Assembly (NCBI GenBank): GCA_963837735.1
Contig: CAWIOM010000017.1
Location: 62,001 to 126,000 of the forward strand
Source: VRUE01 sp963837735
GTDB lineage: Bacteria > Actinomycetota > Thermoleophilia > Solirubrobacterales > 70-9
Direction: 5' to 3'
DNA: 64,000 nt
In this document: in pieces, positions 40,538 to 51,057 of the stretch
Layout of the letters: each line of letters opens with the position of its first letter
Position numbering within the stretch: the stretch's first letter is position 1
The notes under the pieces: model-generated
What the model saw: the letters and a program-made list of their open reading frames with translations, nothing else
Told to the model about the DNA's origin: nothing
Database searches by the model: none
Program-made: the position numbers and the translations under genes

Positions 40538-41076
40538 GCGAGTTCCCCTACCTGGAGGACCAGGACGTGGTCGAGGTCCAGCGCGGCCCGGAGCCGGGCG
40601 GGGCGGGTGGCGCCTACCGGGCATTCGGCGAGACCCTGCGCGGGCTGAAGACGACGATGGCGCGGCTGATCGAGGGGCCGATGACGATCCAGTACCCGGA
40701 GGAGAAGACTCCCGTATACCCGCGCTTCCGCGGTCGCCACAAACTGCATAGGTTCGAGGACACCCACCTCGAGAAATGCGTCGGCTGCTCGCTCTGCGCC
40801 GCCGCCTGCCCCGCCGACTGCATCCGCGTCGTCGCCGCCGAGAACATCCCCGGCGAACGGGTCTCGGCCGGCGAGCGCTACGCAGCCGTCTACGAGATCA
40901 ACCTCTCGCGCTGCATCTTCTGCGGCTACTGCGAGATCGCCTGCCCGTTCGACGCGATCACGATGGGCCACGACTACGAGATGGCCGACTACGACCGCGA
41001 GAACCTGATCTTCACCAAGGAGATGCTGCTTGCCGAGCCGATCGAGCGGACGCCTCTGAAAAGCGAGGGCGAGTAG
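40534..41076 (+). CDS. nuoI: NADH-quinone oxidoreductase subunit I
   Basis: The 180-residue ferredoxin-like subunit carries the N6a and N6b [4Fe-4S] clusters: KCVGCSLCAAACPADCIRVV and RCIFCGYCEIACPFDAITMG. The N-terminal amphipathic region (LRGLKTTMARLIEGPMTIQY) is typical. It transfers electrons from the N4/N5 chain to N2 in NuoB. The start is GTG 40534, overlapping nuoH. Confidence 0.97.
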   Translation: MSEFPYLEDQDVVEVQRGPEPGGAGGAYRAFGETLRGLKTTMARLIEGPMTIQYPEEKTPVYPRFRGRHKLHRFEDTHLEKCVGCSLCAAACPADCIRVVAAENIPGERVSAGERYAAVYEINLSRCIFCGYCEIACPFDAITMGHDYEMADYDRENLIFTKEMLLAEPIERTPLKSEGE

Positions 41077-41080
41077 CGCC

Positions 41081-41602
41081 GTGGAAGGGGTCCTGTTCTT
41101 CGCTGCGGCGATCGGCGCCCTCGGCGGCGCGATCGGTGTCGTCGCGCTGCGCAACCCGTTCTACGGGGTGCTGGCGCTGATCGTCCACCTCTTCTCGCTC
41201 GCCGTCCTTTTTCTGCTGCTCAGCTCGGCCTTCGTCGCCGCCGCCCAGGTCGTCGTCTACGCCGGCGCCGTGATGGTCCTCTACGTCTTCGTCGTCGCCT
41301 ATGTCGGCGGCAGCGGCGGCGAGTCGGCGTGGGAGCCGATCCCCGGCCAGCGCTTCCTGGCGCCGCTGCTCGGCACGGCCCTCTTCGTCGAGATCTCGAT
41401 CGCCGTCCTCGGCTCCTCCCTCACCGCCCTCGGCACCGACGGCCCCGACGTCGGCCCCGGCTTCGGCGACCCCGCCGCGATAGGCCACCTGCTCTTGGAA
41501 CGGTTCCTGCTCCCGTTTGAGGCCTCGTCGATTCTGTTACTGCTGGCTGCGGTGGGCGCCGTGGTACTCGCCGGCAAACGGAGCCCGGCGCGGAGGTTCT
41601 GC
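41081..41602 (+). CDS. nuoJ: NADH-quinone oxidoreductase subunit J (no stop codon before nuoK)
   Basis: The segment from GTG 41081 encodes about 174 residues with five TM helices and the NuoJ hallmarks LRNPFYGVLALIVHLFSLAV and FVAAAQVVVYAGAVMVLYVF. The normal length is about 170, ending near AGKRSPARRF. As sequenced the frame has no stop and runs straight into nuoK, so J and K could be a fusion. Alternatively a one-base error may hide the usual overlap stop: the TGA of ATGA at 41603 lies in the next frame. Confidence 0.92.
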
Positions 41603-41902
41603 ATGAGCATCGAGTGGTACGTGGTCTTGTCGAGCTTGTTGTTCGCCGTGGGGGCAGTGGGAATCCTCATCCGCCGCAGCCCGGTTGTCATCCTCCTGTG
41701 CCTGGAGCTGATGCTCAACGCCGGCAACCTGGCGCTGGTCGCCTTCAGCCGCATGGTCGGCAACCAGCAGGGACAGGTCTTCGCGATCGTCGTCATGGTC
41801 GTCGCCGCCTGCGAGGTCGTCGTCGGCCTCGGCCTGATCGTCGCGATCTTCCGCCGCCGGATCCCGCTCGACGTCGATGAGCTGCGGGAGCTGAAGGGAT
41901 GA
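41603..41902 (+). CDS. nuoK: NADH-quinone oxidoreductase subunit K
   Basis: The 99-residue subunit begins MSIEWYVVLSSLLFAVGAVG and has three TM helices, with the essential membrane Glu residues in LLCLELMLNAGNLALVAFSR and ACEVVVGLGLIVAIFRRR. The ATG at 41603 has its own GGAGG ribosome site (41591-41595), so independent initiation is expected even though the upstream nuoJ frame is open. The stop overlaps the nuoL ATG by four bases. Confidence 0.95.
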   Translation: MSIEWYVVLSSLLFAVGAVGILIRRSPVVILLCLELMLNAGNLALVAFSRMVGNQQGQVFAIVVMVVAACEVVVGLGLIVAIFRRRIPLDVDELRELKG

Positions 41903-43916
41903 GCGCGACCTCCTGGGCCTGGCTGGTCCTGCTCTTCCCGCTGCTCGGCTCGATCGCGATCGGGCTCAGCTTCAGGGCGATCCCGTCGCGCGCCGCCGGG
42001 GTGATCGGCACCGCGGCGATCGCCCTCGCCTTCATCTGCGGCGTCGCCACCCTGATCGCCCTGCTCGGCGAAGACCCCGAGGCCCGCCACCACGCCTCCT
42101 CGCTCTGGGACTACGCCAGCGTCGCCGGGCTCGACATCAAGCTCGGCATCCTCGTCGACCCGCTCTCGGTCTTCATGGTCCTCGTCGTCACCGGGGTCTC
42201 GACGCTGATCCACCTCTACTCGTTCGGCTACATGCAGTCCGACGAGGGCTACCACCGCTTCTTCAGCTACCTCAACTTCTTCGTCTTCTCGATGCTGCTG
42301 CTGGTCCTCGCCGGCAACTTTGTCCTGCTGATCGTCGGCTGGGCCTTCGTCGGCTTCGCCTCCTACGCGCTGATCAGCTTCTGGTACCGGCGCACGACGG
42401 CGACCGGGGCCGGGATGAAGGCCTTCGTGATCAACGTCGTCGGCGACATCGGCCTGGTGCTCGCCGCCTTCCTGATCTTCCGCGAACTGGGGACCTTCGA
42501 ATACGAAGAGGTCTTCGCCAAAGCGCCGCACGTCTTCCAGACGAACGAGTGGACGGTGACCGCGATCTGCCTGCTGCTCATGGTCGGCGCCTTCGCCAAG
42601 TCGGCGCAGCTGCCGCTGCACACCTGGCTGCCGGACGCGATGGAGGGGCCGACGCCGGTCTCCTCGCTGATCCACGCGGCGACGATGGTCACCGCCGGCG
42701 TCTACCTGATCGCCCGCACCCACGTGCTCTTCGTGCTCGCCCCGACCGCCGCCGACATCGCCGCCTTCGTCGGCCTGGCGACGCTGCTCGTCGCCGGCAC
42801 GATCGCGATCGCGATGACCGACCTGAAGCGGGCGATCGCCTACTCGACGATGAGCCAGATCGGCTACATGATCATGGGCGTCTCGATCGGCGCCTACGCG
42901 CAGGGCCTCTTCCACCTGATGACCCACGCCTTCTTCAAGGCGCTGCTCTTCATGGCCGCCGGCTCGTTCATCTCGGCGATGGCGAACCGCCAGGACATCG
43001 ACCGGATGAGCGGCTTCTGGAAGGCGATGCGCTTCACCTCGGTGCTCTTCCTGATCGGCGGCCTGGCGCTGGCCGCCTTCCCCGGGACCTCCGGCTTCTT
43101 CTCCAAGGACTCGATCCTCGCCTACGCCGAGGCGCGGGGCGGGATGTACTTCTGGATGGCGATCGGCGGCTACGTCGGCGCCTTCCTGACCGCGATCTAC
43201 ACCTTCCGGCTGATCTTCCGCGTGCTCCCCGGCGCCCCCTCCAAGGAGGCGCAGCACCTGATCGACACGGGCGAGCTCTTCCACGGGCCGCCGATCAACC
43301 CGGCCAACGAAGAGGAGGAGGACGTCGAGGTCGGCTTCCCCGGCGCCCACCACCACATCGCCGAGCAGTCGCGGCCGATGGCGGTGGCGATGGCGGTGCT
43401 CGGCTTCGGGGCGCTGTTCGCCGGCCTGATCCAGGTCCCCGGCGTCACCGACGTCCTCTTCAAGTTCCTCGACCCGGTCTTCGCCAACTCGCCGCTCAGC
43501 GAGGTCCAGCCGAGCGTCGGCGCCGAGTGGCGCGGCCTCGCGATCGGCGGGCTGATCTCGATCCTCGGGATCGCCACCGCCTGGCTGCTCTGGGTCCGCA
43601 GCCCGGAGCTGCCGATGCTCTTCCGCGAGCGCCTGCGCCCGGTCTACCTGCTCGCCTACAACAAGTGGTACTTCGACGAGGCGATCGAATTTCTCGTCGT
43701 CCGCCCGGCCCTGGCGATCGGCCGCTTCGCCAACGGCGTCTTCGAGCGCCTCGTCGTCGACGGGCTGGTCAGCGGCACACGCGAGACGGTCGACGGCGCC
43801 GGCGGCTTCGTCCGCGCCCTGCAGAGCGGCTTCGTCCGCGGCTACGCCCTGCTCCTCGTCGCCGGCTTCGCCGGCCTCGCCCTCTACTTCCTGATCGTCA
43901 GCAAGAGGCGTCATGA
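41899..43916 (+). CDS. nuoL: NADH-quinone oxidoreductase subunit L
   Basis: The roughly 670-residue antiporter-like subunit has LVDPLSVFMVLVVTGVSTLI, the channel motif HTWLPDAMEGPTPVSSLIHA and ATMVTAGVYLIAR, then DLKRAIAYSTMSQIGYMIMG. The long C-terminal lateral-helix region includes LLAYNKWYFDEAIEFLVVRP. The conserved protein ends near ALYFLIVSK. The open frame continues to 44091 only because one base seems missing near 43908; restoring it puts the stop at the TGA of ATGA (43914-43916), overlapping nuoM as elsewhere in the operon. I use that end. Confidence 0.94.
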
Positions 43917-45403
43917 CCAACTCCGTGCTCTGGACACCACTCGTCTTCGGCTTCATCGGCCTGGCGCTGCCGAAGCGCTGCGACGGGCTGGTGGGCCGTG
44001 CTGGGGACGGTCGTCACCCTGGGCCTGGCGATCGCCCTGCTGGCCGGCTTCGACTCGGGCCAGAGCGGCCTCCAGGACACGGTCGACGTGACCTGGATCT
44101 CGGGGCTCGGCGTCGACTACAGCCTCGGCGTCGACGGCCTCAACGTCTTCCTGATCCTGCTGACGACGGTCGTCTGGACGGCGGGCACCGCCTTCGCCGC
44201 CTTCCGCGAGCAGGAGCGACCGCAGCTCTTCTTCCTGATGATGCTGATCGCCGAGACCGCGACCCTGGGCGCCTTCCTGGCCCAGGACCTGCTGCTCTTC
44301 GTCCTCTTCTTCGACCTGATGCTGGTCCCGTTCTACTTCCTCTTCGGGGCCTGGGGCAGCGACCGCGAGGGCGGCCCAACCGCCTCGGCGGCGACCCTGA
44401 AGATGATCGTCTACACGCTGATCGGCTCCCTCTTGATGCTGGTCGCGGCGATCGCCACCGCGGTGATCGCCGCCGACGGCGGCCACATCACCTTCTCGAT
44501 CGCGGCGCTCTCCGAACACCCGCTCAGCGAGGGCAGCCAGCGCTGGATCTTCTGGTTCTTCGCCGCCGCCTTCTTGGTCAAGATGCCCGCCTTCCTCCTC
44601 CACGGCTGGATGCCGGACGCCTACCGGGCGGCGCCGCTGCCGGCCCTGGCGGTCTTCTCGGGAGTGCTGGCGAAGGTCGGCGCCTACGGCTTCCTGCGCG
44701 TCGTCCTGCCCCTATTCCCCGACGCGACGATCGAATTCCAGGAGGTCGTCCTGGTCATCGCCCTGGCCTCGATCCTCTACGGCTCGGTGATGGCCTTCAC
44801 GCAGACCAACGTCCGCCTCGTCGCCGGCTACTCCTCGGTGGCACAGCTCGGCTTCATCACCGCCGGGATCTTCGCCCTCTCCGCCGACGGCTCCGACGGC
44901 GCCGTCCTGCAGATGGTCAACCACGGCCTCGTCGTCGCACCCCTCTTCATCATCGTCGCGATCCTCGCCGAGCGCTCCGGCACCGAGGATCTGACGAAGA
45001 TGGGCGGGATGGCAATGAAGGCCCCGGTCCTCGCGGCCCTCTTCCTGATCGTCACCCTGGCGACCCTGGCGATGCCGGGGTCGGCCAACTTCATCGGCGA
45101 GTTCTACATCCTCAACGGCCTCTTCGACGCGAAGATCGTCTTCGCGATCATCGCGATCAGCGGCGTCGCGATGTCGGCCTACTACGCCCTGCGCCTCTAC
45201 CAGCGGACGATGCACAACCGCAGGCCGGACGGGCTCGAGTCGCGTGAGATCGGCTGGCGCGACGGCGTCGTCCTCGCACCCCTGGTCCTCTGCATCCTCG
45301 GCCTGGCCCTTTATCCGCAGCTGATCCTCAAGCGCACCGACGCTCGGTCAAGCAGGCGGTCTCCAAGGTGACGCTCCAGGAAACGGTGGCGAGGAAGCCA
45401 TGA
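43913..45403 (+). CDS. nuoM: NADH-quinone oxidoreductase subunit M (two one-base shifts)
   Basis: The product begins MTNSVLWTPLVFGFIGLALP at ATG 43913. One extra base near 43978 is needed to join AVLGTVVTLGLAIALLAGFD and the rest. Hallmarks are GVDGLNVFLILLTTVVWTAG, FFDLMLVPFYFLFGAWGSD, the channel motif LLHGWMPDAYRAAPLPALAV and VAGYSSVAQLGFITAGIF. Near 45345 a base appears missing. Restoring it gives the tail SVKQAVSKVTLQETVARKP and a TGA that overlaps the nuoN ATG. It is a proton-pumping antiporter-like subunit in the membrane arm. Confidence 0.93.
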
Positions 45404-46906
45404 GCACCTTCAACGCCCCCGAGATCGACTACGCGGCGCTCTCGCCGGTGATCGCGCTGACCGCGGGGCTCTGCGTCGTCCTCTCTGGCCGGCGTCTTCG
45501 ACGCCGTCAAGCGGGCGGTCCCGGCTCTGACCATGGTCGCCCTCGCGGCGACCGCCGGGCTGCTGATCTGGCAGTGGGGGGACTCGACAGACCTGATCAG
45601 CGGCTCGCTGCGGCTCGACGACCTGGCGATCTCGATCTCGCTGATCGCGATCCTCACCGCCGCCTTCACGGTCTTCCTCTCGGTCCGCGAGCCGGCGGTC
45701 GAGCAGGCCGGATCGGGCGAGTACCACGCGCTTCTGATCGGCTCGGTCCTCGGCATGGTGCTGCTCGCCCAGGCGCAGAACCTGGTCAGCTTCTTCGTCG
45801 CGATCGAGACCCTCTCGATCCCCCTCTACATCCTCTGCGCGACAGACCTGCGCCGCGAGCGCTCGCTCGAGTCGGGGCTCAAGTACCTGATCGTCGGCTC
45901 GCTCGGCTCGGCGACCCTGCTCTACGGGATGGCGCTGCTCTACGGCGGCTCGGGATCGACCGACTTCGCCGGGATCGCAGCGGGGATCTCGAAGAGCGGC
46001 CTGCTCGGCGACCCGCTGGTCCTGATCGGGATCGCGATGGCCGGCGTCGGCCTCGCCTTCAAGACCTCGATCGCGCCCTTCCACCAGTGGACCCCCGACG
46101 TCTATGAGGGAGCGCCGACCCCGGTGACGAGCTTCATGGCGGTGGCGACCAAGGCCGCGGCCTTCGCCGTCTTCATCCGCTTCTTCGACGTCGCGCTCGC
46201 CCCGCAGGCCGGCGACTGGCAGCCGGCGCTCGCCGTGCTCGCCGCAGTCTCGATCGTCGTCGGCAACGTCGGCGCCCTCGGACAGACCTCGCTGAAGCGG
46301 ATGCTCGGCTACTCAGGCGTCGCCCAGGCCGGCTACATCCTCGGCGGGATCGTCGTCGCCGACCAGGCCGGGGTCAACGCGATGGTCTTCTACCTCGCCG
46401 GCTACGCCTTCATGAACCTCGCCGCCTTCACGGTGATCGTCGCCCGCGAGCGCGAGACGCCCTACGGCGACGAGATCCGCTCGGTCCAGGGCCTCGGCCG
46501 CGAGCGCCCGGCGCTCGCCTGGCCGCTGACGATCTCGATGCTCGGCCTCGCCGGATTGCCGGCCACGGTCGGCTTCATCGGCAAGCTCTACCTGATCGAG
46601 GCCCTGGTCGAGGGCGACTACACATGGCTGGCGGTCTTCATCGCCGTCGGGACGATGATCTCGCTCGCCTACTACCTGCGGGTCGTGGCGGCGATGTGGA
46701 TGCCGAGTGCAGAGGGCGCGACGTCAGCGGGCGCCCCGGCGATCGCGGGGGCCTCGCCCGAAGCCGACCCGATCGACCCCGATGCCGGCCGCCGCTTCTA
46801 CCTCGTCGCCCCCGCCGCGCTCGCCGCCACCGGCGTCGTCTTCTTCGGCGTCATCCCCGAGCCGCTGGTCGAGTTCGCCGAACGCGCCGGCAGCTCCCTC
46901 TTCTAG
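45400..46906 (+). CDS. nuoN: NADH-quinone oxidoreductase subunit N (one +1 shift)
   Basis: The N-terminus MSTFNAPEIDYAALSPVIAL starts at ATG 45400. An extra base near 45484 separates it from LAGVFDAVKRAVPALTMVAL and the remainder. Hallmarks are FVAIETLSIPLYILCATDLR, FKTSIAPFHQWTPDVYEGAP, TSLKRMLGYSGVAQAGYILG and GLAGLPATVGFIGKLYLIEA. It is the third antiporter-like subunit, about 500 residues, and the last gene of the operon. Its stop codon lies inside a long hairpin. Confidence 0.94.
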
Positions 46907-46963
46907 AGGGCTACTCGGGCGGGTCCTGTCGCCGCAGGGGACCCCCCACCCGAGTAGCCCTCT
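46905..46963. terminator. Long hairpin at the end of the nuo operon
   Basis: AGAGGGCTACTCGGG (46905-46919) and CCCGAGTAGCCCTCT (46949-46963) form a perfect 15-bp stem that overlaps the nuoN stop. An inner GGGTCC/GGACCC stem follows. The core CGGGTCCTGTCGCCGCAGGG (46920-46939) is repeated exactly at 48809-48828. It is the probable operon terminator, without a U-tract apart from TCTT. Confidence 0.85.
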
Positions 46964-47019
46964 TCGGCGCTCGATACGTCTGGCACCAACAACCGATCAG
47001 CCGGCGATAGGGTCTGCAT

Positions 47020-48802
47020 GTGGAGCGGACCGAGGCAGCCGCCGTGTCGACAACTCCTCCGGAGGCAATCTCCGCCTCGACAATGTGCGAGGCGTTCCAG
47101 CGGACCGCGGCCCAGTGGGCCGAGGCGCCGGCGCTGCGGCTCAAGGACACCGAGTACGAGGCTTCCTGGGCCGAGTACGCGGAGACGGTGCGCAGGCGGG
47201 CGGCGGGGCTCGCGGCGCTCGGCGTCGGGCGCGGCGACGCGGTCGGCTTCATGCTCGTCAACCGGCCCGCCTTCCAGCTCACCGACACGGCCGCGATGCA
47301 CCTCGGCGCGACCTGCTTCTCGGTCTACAACACCTCCTCGCCCGAGCAGATCGAGTACGTCGTCGCCGACGCCGAGAACCGGGTGATCGTCACCGAGCAG
47401 GCCTTCCTCGACCGGGTGCTCGAGGCGCGCGAGCGGGTCGAGACCCTCGAGCACGTGATCGTCATCGACGGCGAGGCACCGGAGGGCACGATCTCGATCG
47501 AGGAGCTGGAGGCGATGGGCGGCCCGGAGTTCGACTTCGAAGCAGCCTGGCGGGAGGTCGATCCCGAGGACGTCCTCTGCCTGATCTACACCTCGGGCAC
47601 GACCGGCCCGCCGAAGGGCGTCCAGCTCACCCACGCAAACATGATCGCCGTCTGGCGCGCCTGCGAGGAAGTCCGACAGACCAAGCCCGGCGGCCGTGCA
47701 ATCACCTTTCTGCCCAGCGCCCACATCGCCGACCGCTGGGCGCAGCACTACGGGCAGATGCTGTTCGGGACCTGCCTCCACTGCTGCCCGGACCCGCGCG
47801 AGATGGTCGCCTACTCGATCGAGGTCAAGCCGACCGCCTGGGGCGGCGTGCCCCGCATCTGGGAGAAACTGAAGGCGGCGCTGGAGACCGCGATGGCGGC
47901 CGAGCAGGACCCCGAGAAACGCGAGGTCACGGAGTGGGCGATGGAGATCGGCCGGCGCCGGGTCGCCGCCTACATGGATGGCGAGGTCCCGGCCGAGCCT
48001 GCAGGCCGAATGGGACGAGGCCGACGAGAAGGTCTTCTCGAGGATCCGCGGCCTGCTCGGCCTCGACGAGGCCGAATGGTTCGTCGTCGGGGCGGCGCCG
48101 ACGCCGCCCGAGGTGCTCGAATTCTTCCTCGCGATCGGGATCGAGATCTGCGAGACCTGGGGGATGTCGGAGACGAGCGCGATCACGACGATCAACCGCC
48201 CCGGCCGGATCCGTGTGGGCACCGTCGGCCCGCCGATCCCCAATACCGAGGTGAAGCTGGCCGACGATGGGGAGATCATGGTTCGCGGCCCGCAGGTGAT
48301 GAAGGGGTATCGCAACCTGCCCGAGAAGACGGCCGAAGCGCTGACCGAGGATGGCTGGCTGCTGACGGGCGACATCGGCGAGCTCGACGAGGAGGGGAAC
48401 CTGCGGATCGTCGATCGCAAGAAGGAGCTGATCATCAACGCGGCGGGCAAGAACATGTCCCCCGCCAATATCGAGGCGAAGGTGAAGGCCGCCTCGCCTC
48501 TGATCGCCCAGGTGGTCGCGATCGGCGACCGCCGCCCCTACAACGTGGCGCTGATCACCCTCGACCAGGAGACGCTGGCGGCGCGCGGCGCAGCGGCCGA
48601 GGACGAGGCGATCGTCGAGGAGGTCGCCGCCGCCGTCAGAGCCGGCAACGAGCGGCTCTCACGGGTCGAGCAGATCAAGCGCTACGCCGTGATCCCGGGC
48701 GAGTGGGAGCCTGGGGGCGAGGAGCTGACCCCGACCCTGAAGCTCAAACGGCGCCCGATCGAGCGCATGTACGAGGCCGAGATACAGGCGCTGTACGCCT
48801 AG
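47020..48802 (+). CDS. Long-chain acyl-CoA synthetase (AMP-forming), one +1 shift near 47998
   Basis: The N-terminal part from GTG 47020 has the AMP-binding signature LCLIYTSGTTGPPKGVQLTH and FLPSAHIADRWAQHYGQML. An extra C near 47998 shifts the frame between GEVPAE and LQAEWDEADEKVFSRIRGLL. The C-terminal part has WGMSETSAITTINRPG, the motif GDIGELDEEGNLRIVDRKKE and the catalytic-Lys region TPTLKLKRRPIERMYEAEIQ. The HIADR/GMSE style suggests FadD15-like long-chain fatty acid activation. An alternative GTG at 47044 is possible. It stands after the nuo terminator and carries a related palindrome after its stop. Confidence 0.9.
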
Positions 48803-48807
48803 ACGCG

Positions 48808-48835
48808 GCGGGTCCTGTCGCCGCAGGGCACCCGC
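48808..48835. repeat. Palindrome after the acyl-CoA synthetase (type B core)
   Basis: GCGGGT (48808-48813) and ACCCGC (48830-48835) enclose CCTG/CAGG around TCGCCG. The 20 bases 48809-48828 are identical to the nuo terminator core at 46920-46939. It begins six bases after the stop codon and probably acts as a terminator. Confidence 0.7.
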
Positions 48836-48921
48836 ACATCCCCTCCGGTCAGCTAAAGCTTCCTCGGGGGTGGGCGCCCGCTACGGCGCCGACCCGCGGA
48901 CGACCAGCCGCACGGCATAAA

Positions 48922-48957
48922 CCGCCGCCTCCTCCGCTTCGCGTCCGGGGGCGGCGG
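48922..48957. repeat. Palindrome upstream of the AEC carrier, related to the nuoF-nuoG repeat
   Basis: CCGCCGCC (48922-48929) pairs with GGCGGCGG (48950-48957). The flanks CCGCCGCCTCCTC and GCGTCCGGGGGCGGCGG are shared with 36942-37019, and both loci carry AATCAGAT nearby. The 196-base gap 48803-48998 holds this, the preceding palindrome and no gene that I can see. Confidence 0.65.
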
Positions 48958-48998
48958 CAACGCGCACCTTCGGCGACGCTCGCAAAGAATCAGATTCG

Positions 48999-49959
48999 AT
49001 GCTCGCTCGGTGGCGACTCGAAAGGGTCCTGCTCTTGGGCGTGCTGTTGACAGCGGCGGTGATCGTGGCGGGTGACGGGGGTCGGGGTGTGGGCGGAGCG
49101 GCGGCGGCCGGCGGCGGCGGCGCACGCGGCAAGGCGCCTCCTCGTCCTGCTCCTCTACGTGCTGATCCCGCCGGTCATCTTCTTCAACCTCGCCTCGGCC
49201 GACATCAACGTCGACCACGGGATCGGCGTCGTTCTGGGGATCGTCGCCGTCGCCATCTCGGGGGTGCTCGCCTGGTGGGTGGCGACCCGCTTCCTGCGCC
49301 TCTCCCGGCCCCAGGCAGGAGCCGTCATCTGCGTGGTCCTGAGCGTCAACTCCGCCTACCTCGGATACCCGATGACGATCGCCCTGCTGGGCCGCGACGA
49401 ACTGCCCAACGCGGTGCTCTACGACGTGCTCGTCAACGCCCCCTGCGTGCTGCTCGGAGCGTTCGCCGTGGGAGCCGCCTTCGGCACAAGGGCGGGAGAA
49501 GACGTCAGCGAACGGGTCCGCTTCTTCTTCACCCGCAACCCGCCCCTCTACGCCGCCGTCGCCGGCCTGCTCGCCCCCGAGGCGCTGGCGCCCACGATCG
49601 CGGTCGACATCAGCCAGGGGCTGGTGATCGCGATGCTGCCGCTCAGCTTCTTCGCCGTCGGCGCGACCCTGGCCGAGAACGCCGAACACGGCGAGTTGCC
49701 CTTTCCCCCGCCCCTGACCCGCCCCGTCGCCGCCGCCGTCGCCATCCGGCTGGTGTTCGCGCCGGCCCTCCTGCTGGCGCTCGCGGCACCGCTGATCGAC
49801 CTTCCCCCGGCCTACCTGCTGATCGCCGCGATGCCCTCGGGGATCACCTCGATGGTGATCGCCCACACCTACGGGCTCGACATGGAGATCAGCGCCGAGG
49901 CCGTCGCCTGGTCGAGCGCGATCGTCGTCGTCGCCGCCCTCGCCTCGCTGCTGCTCTGA
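48999..49959 (+). CDS. AEC (auxin efflux carrier)-family transporter, one +1 shift near 49070
   Basis: The N-terminal helix LERVLLLGVLLTAAVIVAG starts at ATG 48999. Removing one G from GCGGGTG near 49070 joins VTGVGVWAERR and the remaining helices. The body has nine further TM segments, including LLVLLLYVLIPPVIFFNLAS, ICVVLSVNSAYLGYPMTIAL and LLIAAMPSGITSMVIAHTYG. PPVIFFNLA and the Asn/Pro-broken helices are typical of AEC/PIN-like carriers, which export organic anions. The substrate is unknown. Confidence 0.83.
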
Positions 49960-49990
49960 GCGCGATCGCCGTCGGCCCTAAGCTGAAGGC

Positions 49991-50339
49991 GTGATCCAGC
50001 ACGTCGGCATCGAGGTCGCGGCCGGGGACGTCGAGCCCTCGGTCCGCTTCTGGAAGCTGCTCGGCTTCGAGCGTGTCGCGCCGCCCGCCTCGCTCGCCGA
50101 GTTCACCTGGCTGGAGCGCGGCGGGACGCAGATCCACCTGATGCCGAGCGCGGCGCCCGACGGTGCCCGCTCGCGGCCACGTCGCGGTCGTCGCGCCCGA
50201 CTTCGAGGCCGCCTTCGCGCGCCTCGCCGAGGCCGGCTTCGAGGTCGAACGCCGCCGCGAGCACTGGGGCGCCGCGCGCGCGAAAGCGACGGCGCCGGGC
50301 GGCCACGTCGTCGAGCTGATGGCGGCGGCGCCCGACTAG
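49991..50339 (+). CDS. VOC (glyoxalase)-family protein, one +1 shift near 50170
   Basis: The N-terminal half from GTG 49991 reads IQHVGIEVAAGDVEPSVRFW, KLLGFERV and GGTQIHLMPS. After one extra base the second half reads GHVAVVAPDFEAAFARLAEA, GFEVERRREHWGAARA and GGHVVELMAAAPD, ending at TAG 50337. His, Gln/His and Glu occupy VOC metal positions. The protein is about 115 residues with two beta-alpha-beta-beta-beta halves. The stop shares CTAG with the convergent PNPOx-type gene. Confidence 0.85.
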
Positions 50340-50954
50340 CGGGACCAGCTGCGCAGGTACCCGGGTAGCTCGACCTCCGGGGAGAGCTCGGGGTCGGGCA
50401 GCCGGCTCGAGCGCCTCGAGCGTCAGCGGCAGCTGGCCGGCCCAGACGGGCAGCCCCATGTCCTCGGCGGCATCGATCGGGCCGCCCTCCCGCACCTTCG
50501 CCGAGGCCTCCTCGAGCTCGATCGCGAGGACCTCGGTTGCCTCGAGCTCGTCGGGGGCGGGCCGGCGGGCGTCGCCGGTGCGGCCCGGGGCGATGTGCTC
50601 GACGACGACCTCCAGGGCGCGCGCCTTCTCGGCCGGGTCGGCGACCCGGCGCGCGGTCCCGAAGACGATCGCCGAGCGGTAGTTGAGCGAGTGGTGGAGC
50701 GCCGAGCGGGCCAGGACGATGCCGTCGACAAGGGTGACGCTGACGCAGCACTGCGCTCCCTCCGAGAGGGCGCCGAGGGCGCGGCTGCCCTTCGAGCCGT
50801 GCAGGTAGAGGGTGCTGCCGTCGCGCGCGTGGATCGTCGGGATCACCTGGGGCTGGCCGTCGACGGCGAAGCCCAGATGGCAGATCAACGCCTCGTCGAG
50901 GATCCGGTCGACGAGCTCGGCGTCGTAGCTGGCGCGACCCGGCTTCCGCCTCAC
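50336..50954 (-). CDS. Pyridoxamine 5'-phosphate oxidase-family flavoprotein, one +1 shift near 50405
   Basis: From GTG 50954 the protein has ALICHLGFAVDGQPQVIPTI, ARDGSTLYLHGSKGSRALGA and LDDGIVLARSALHHSLNYRS-like split-barrel features (seen as VDGIVLARSALHHSLNYRSA), then YRSAIVFGTARRV and VWAGQLPLTLEALE. After one extra base near 50405 the tail reads LPDPELSPEVELPGYLRSWS with a TAG at 50338-50336. This matches the PNPOx-like flavin-binding family of about 205 residues, many of which bind FMN or F420. Activity is not assignable. Confidence 0.85.
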
Positions 50955-51057
50955 GCGGGAGCGATCTGTCGGCTCGTAGGCGCTGATCGGCTGAAGTTAC
51001 CCCAAGGCCGCCGGGCCCGGGCTCTCGCCGGGGATGGCGGGTCGAGTACGGTGGCCT

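Noticed and set aside
41299..43956. An 885-codon minus-strand open frame across nuoJ-nuoL
   Set aside because: It is antisense to well-conserved complex I genes, with repetitive Asp/Glu/Arg/Gly composition typical of GC-rich shadow frames.
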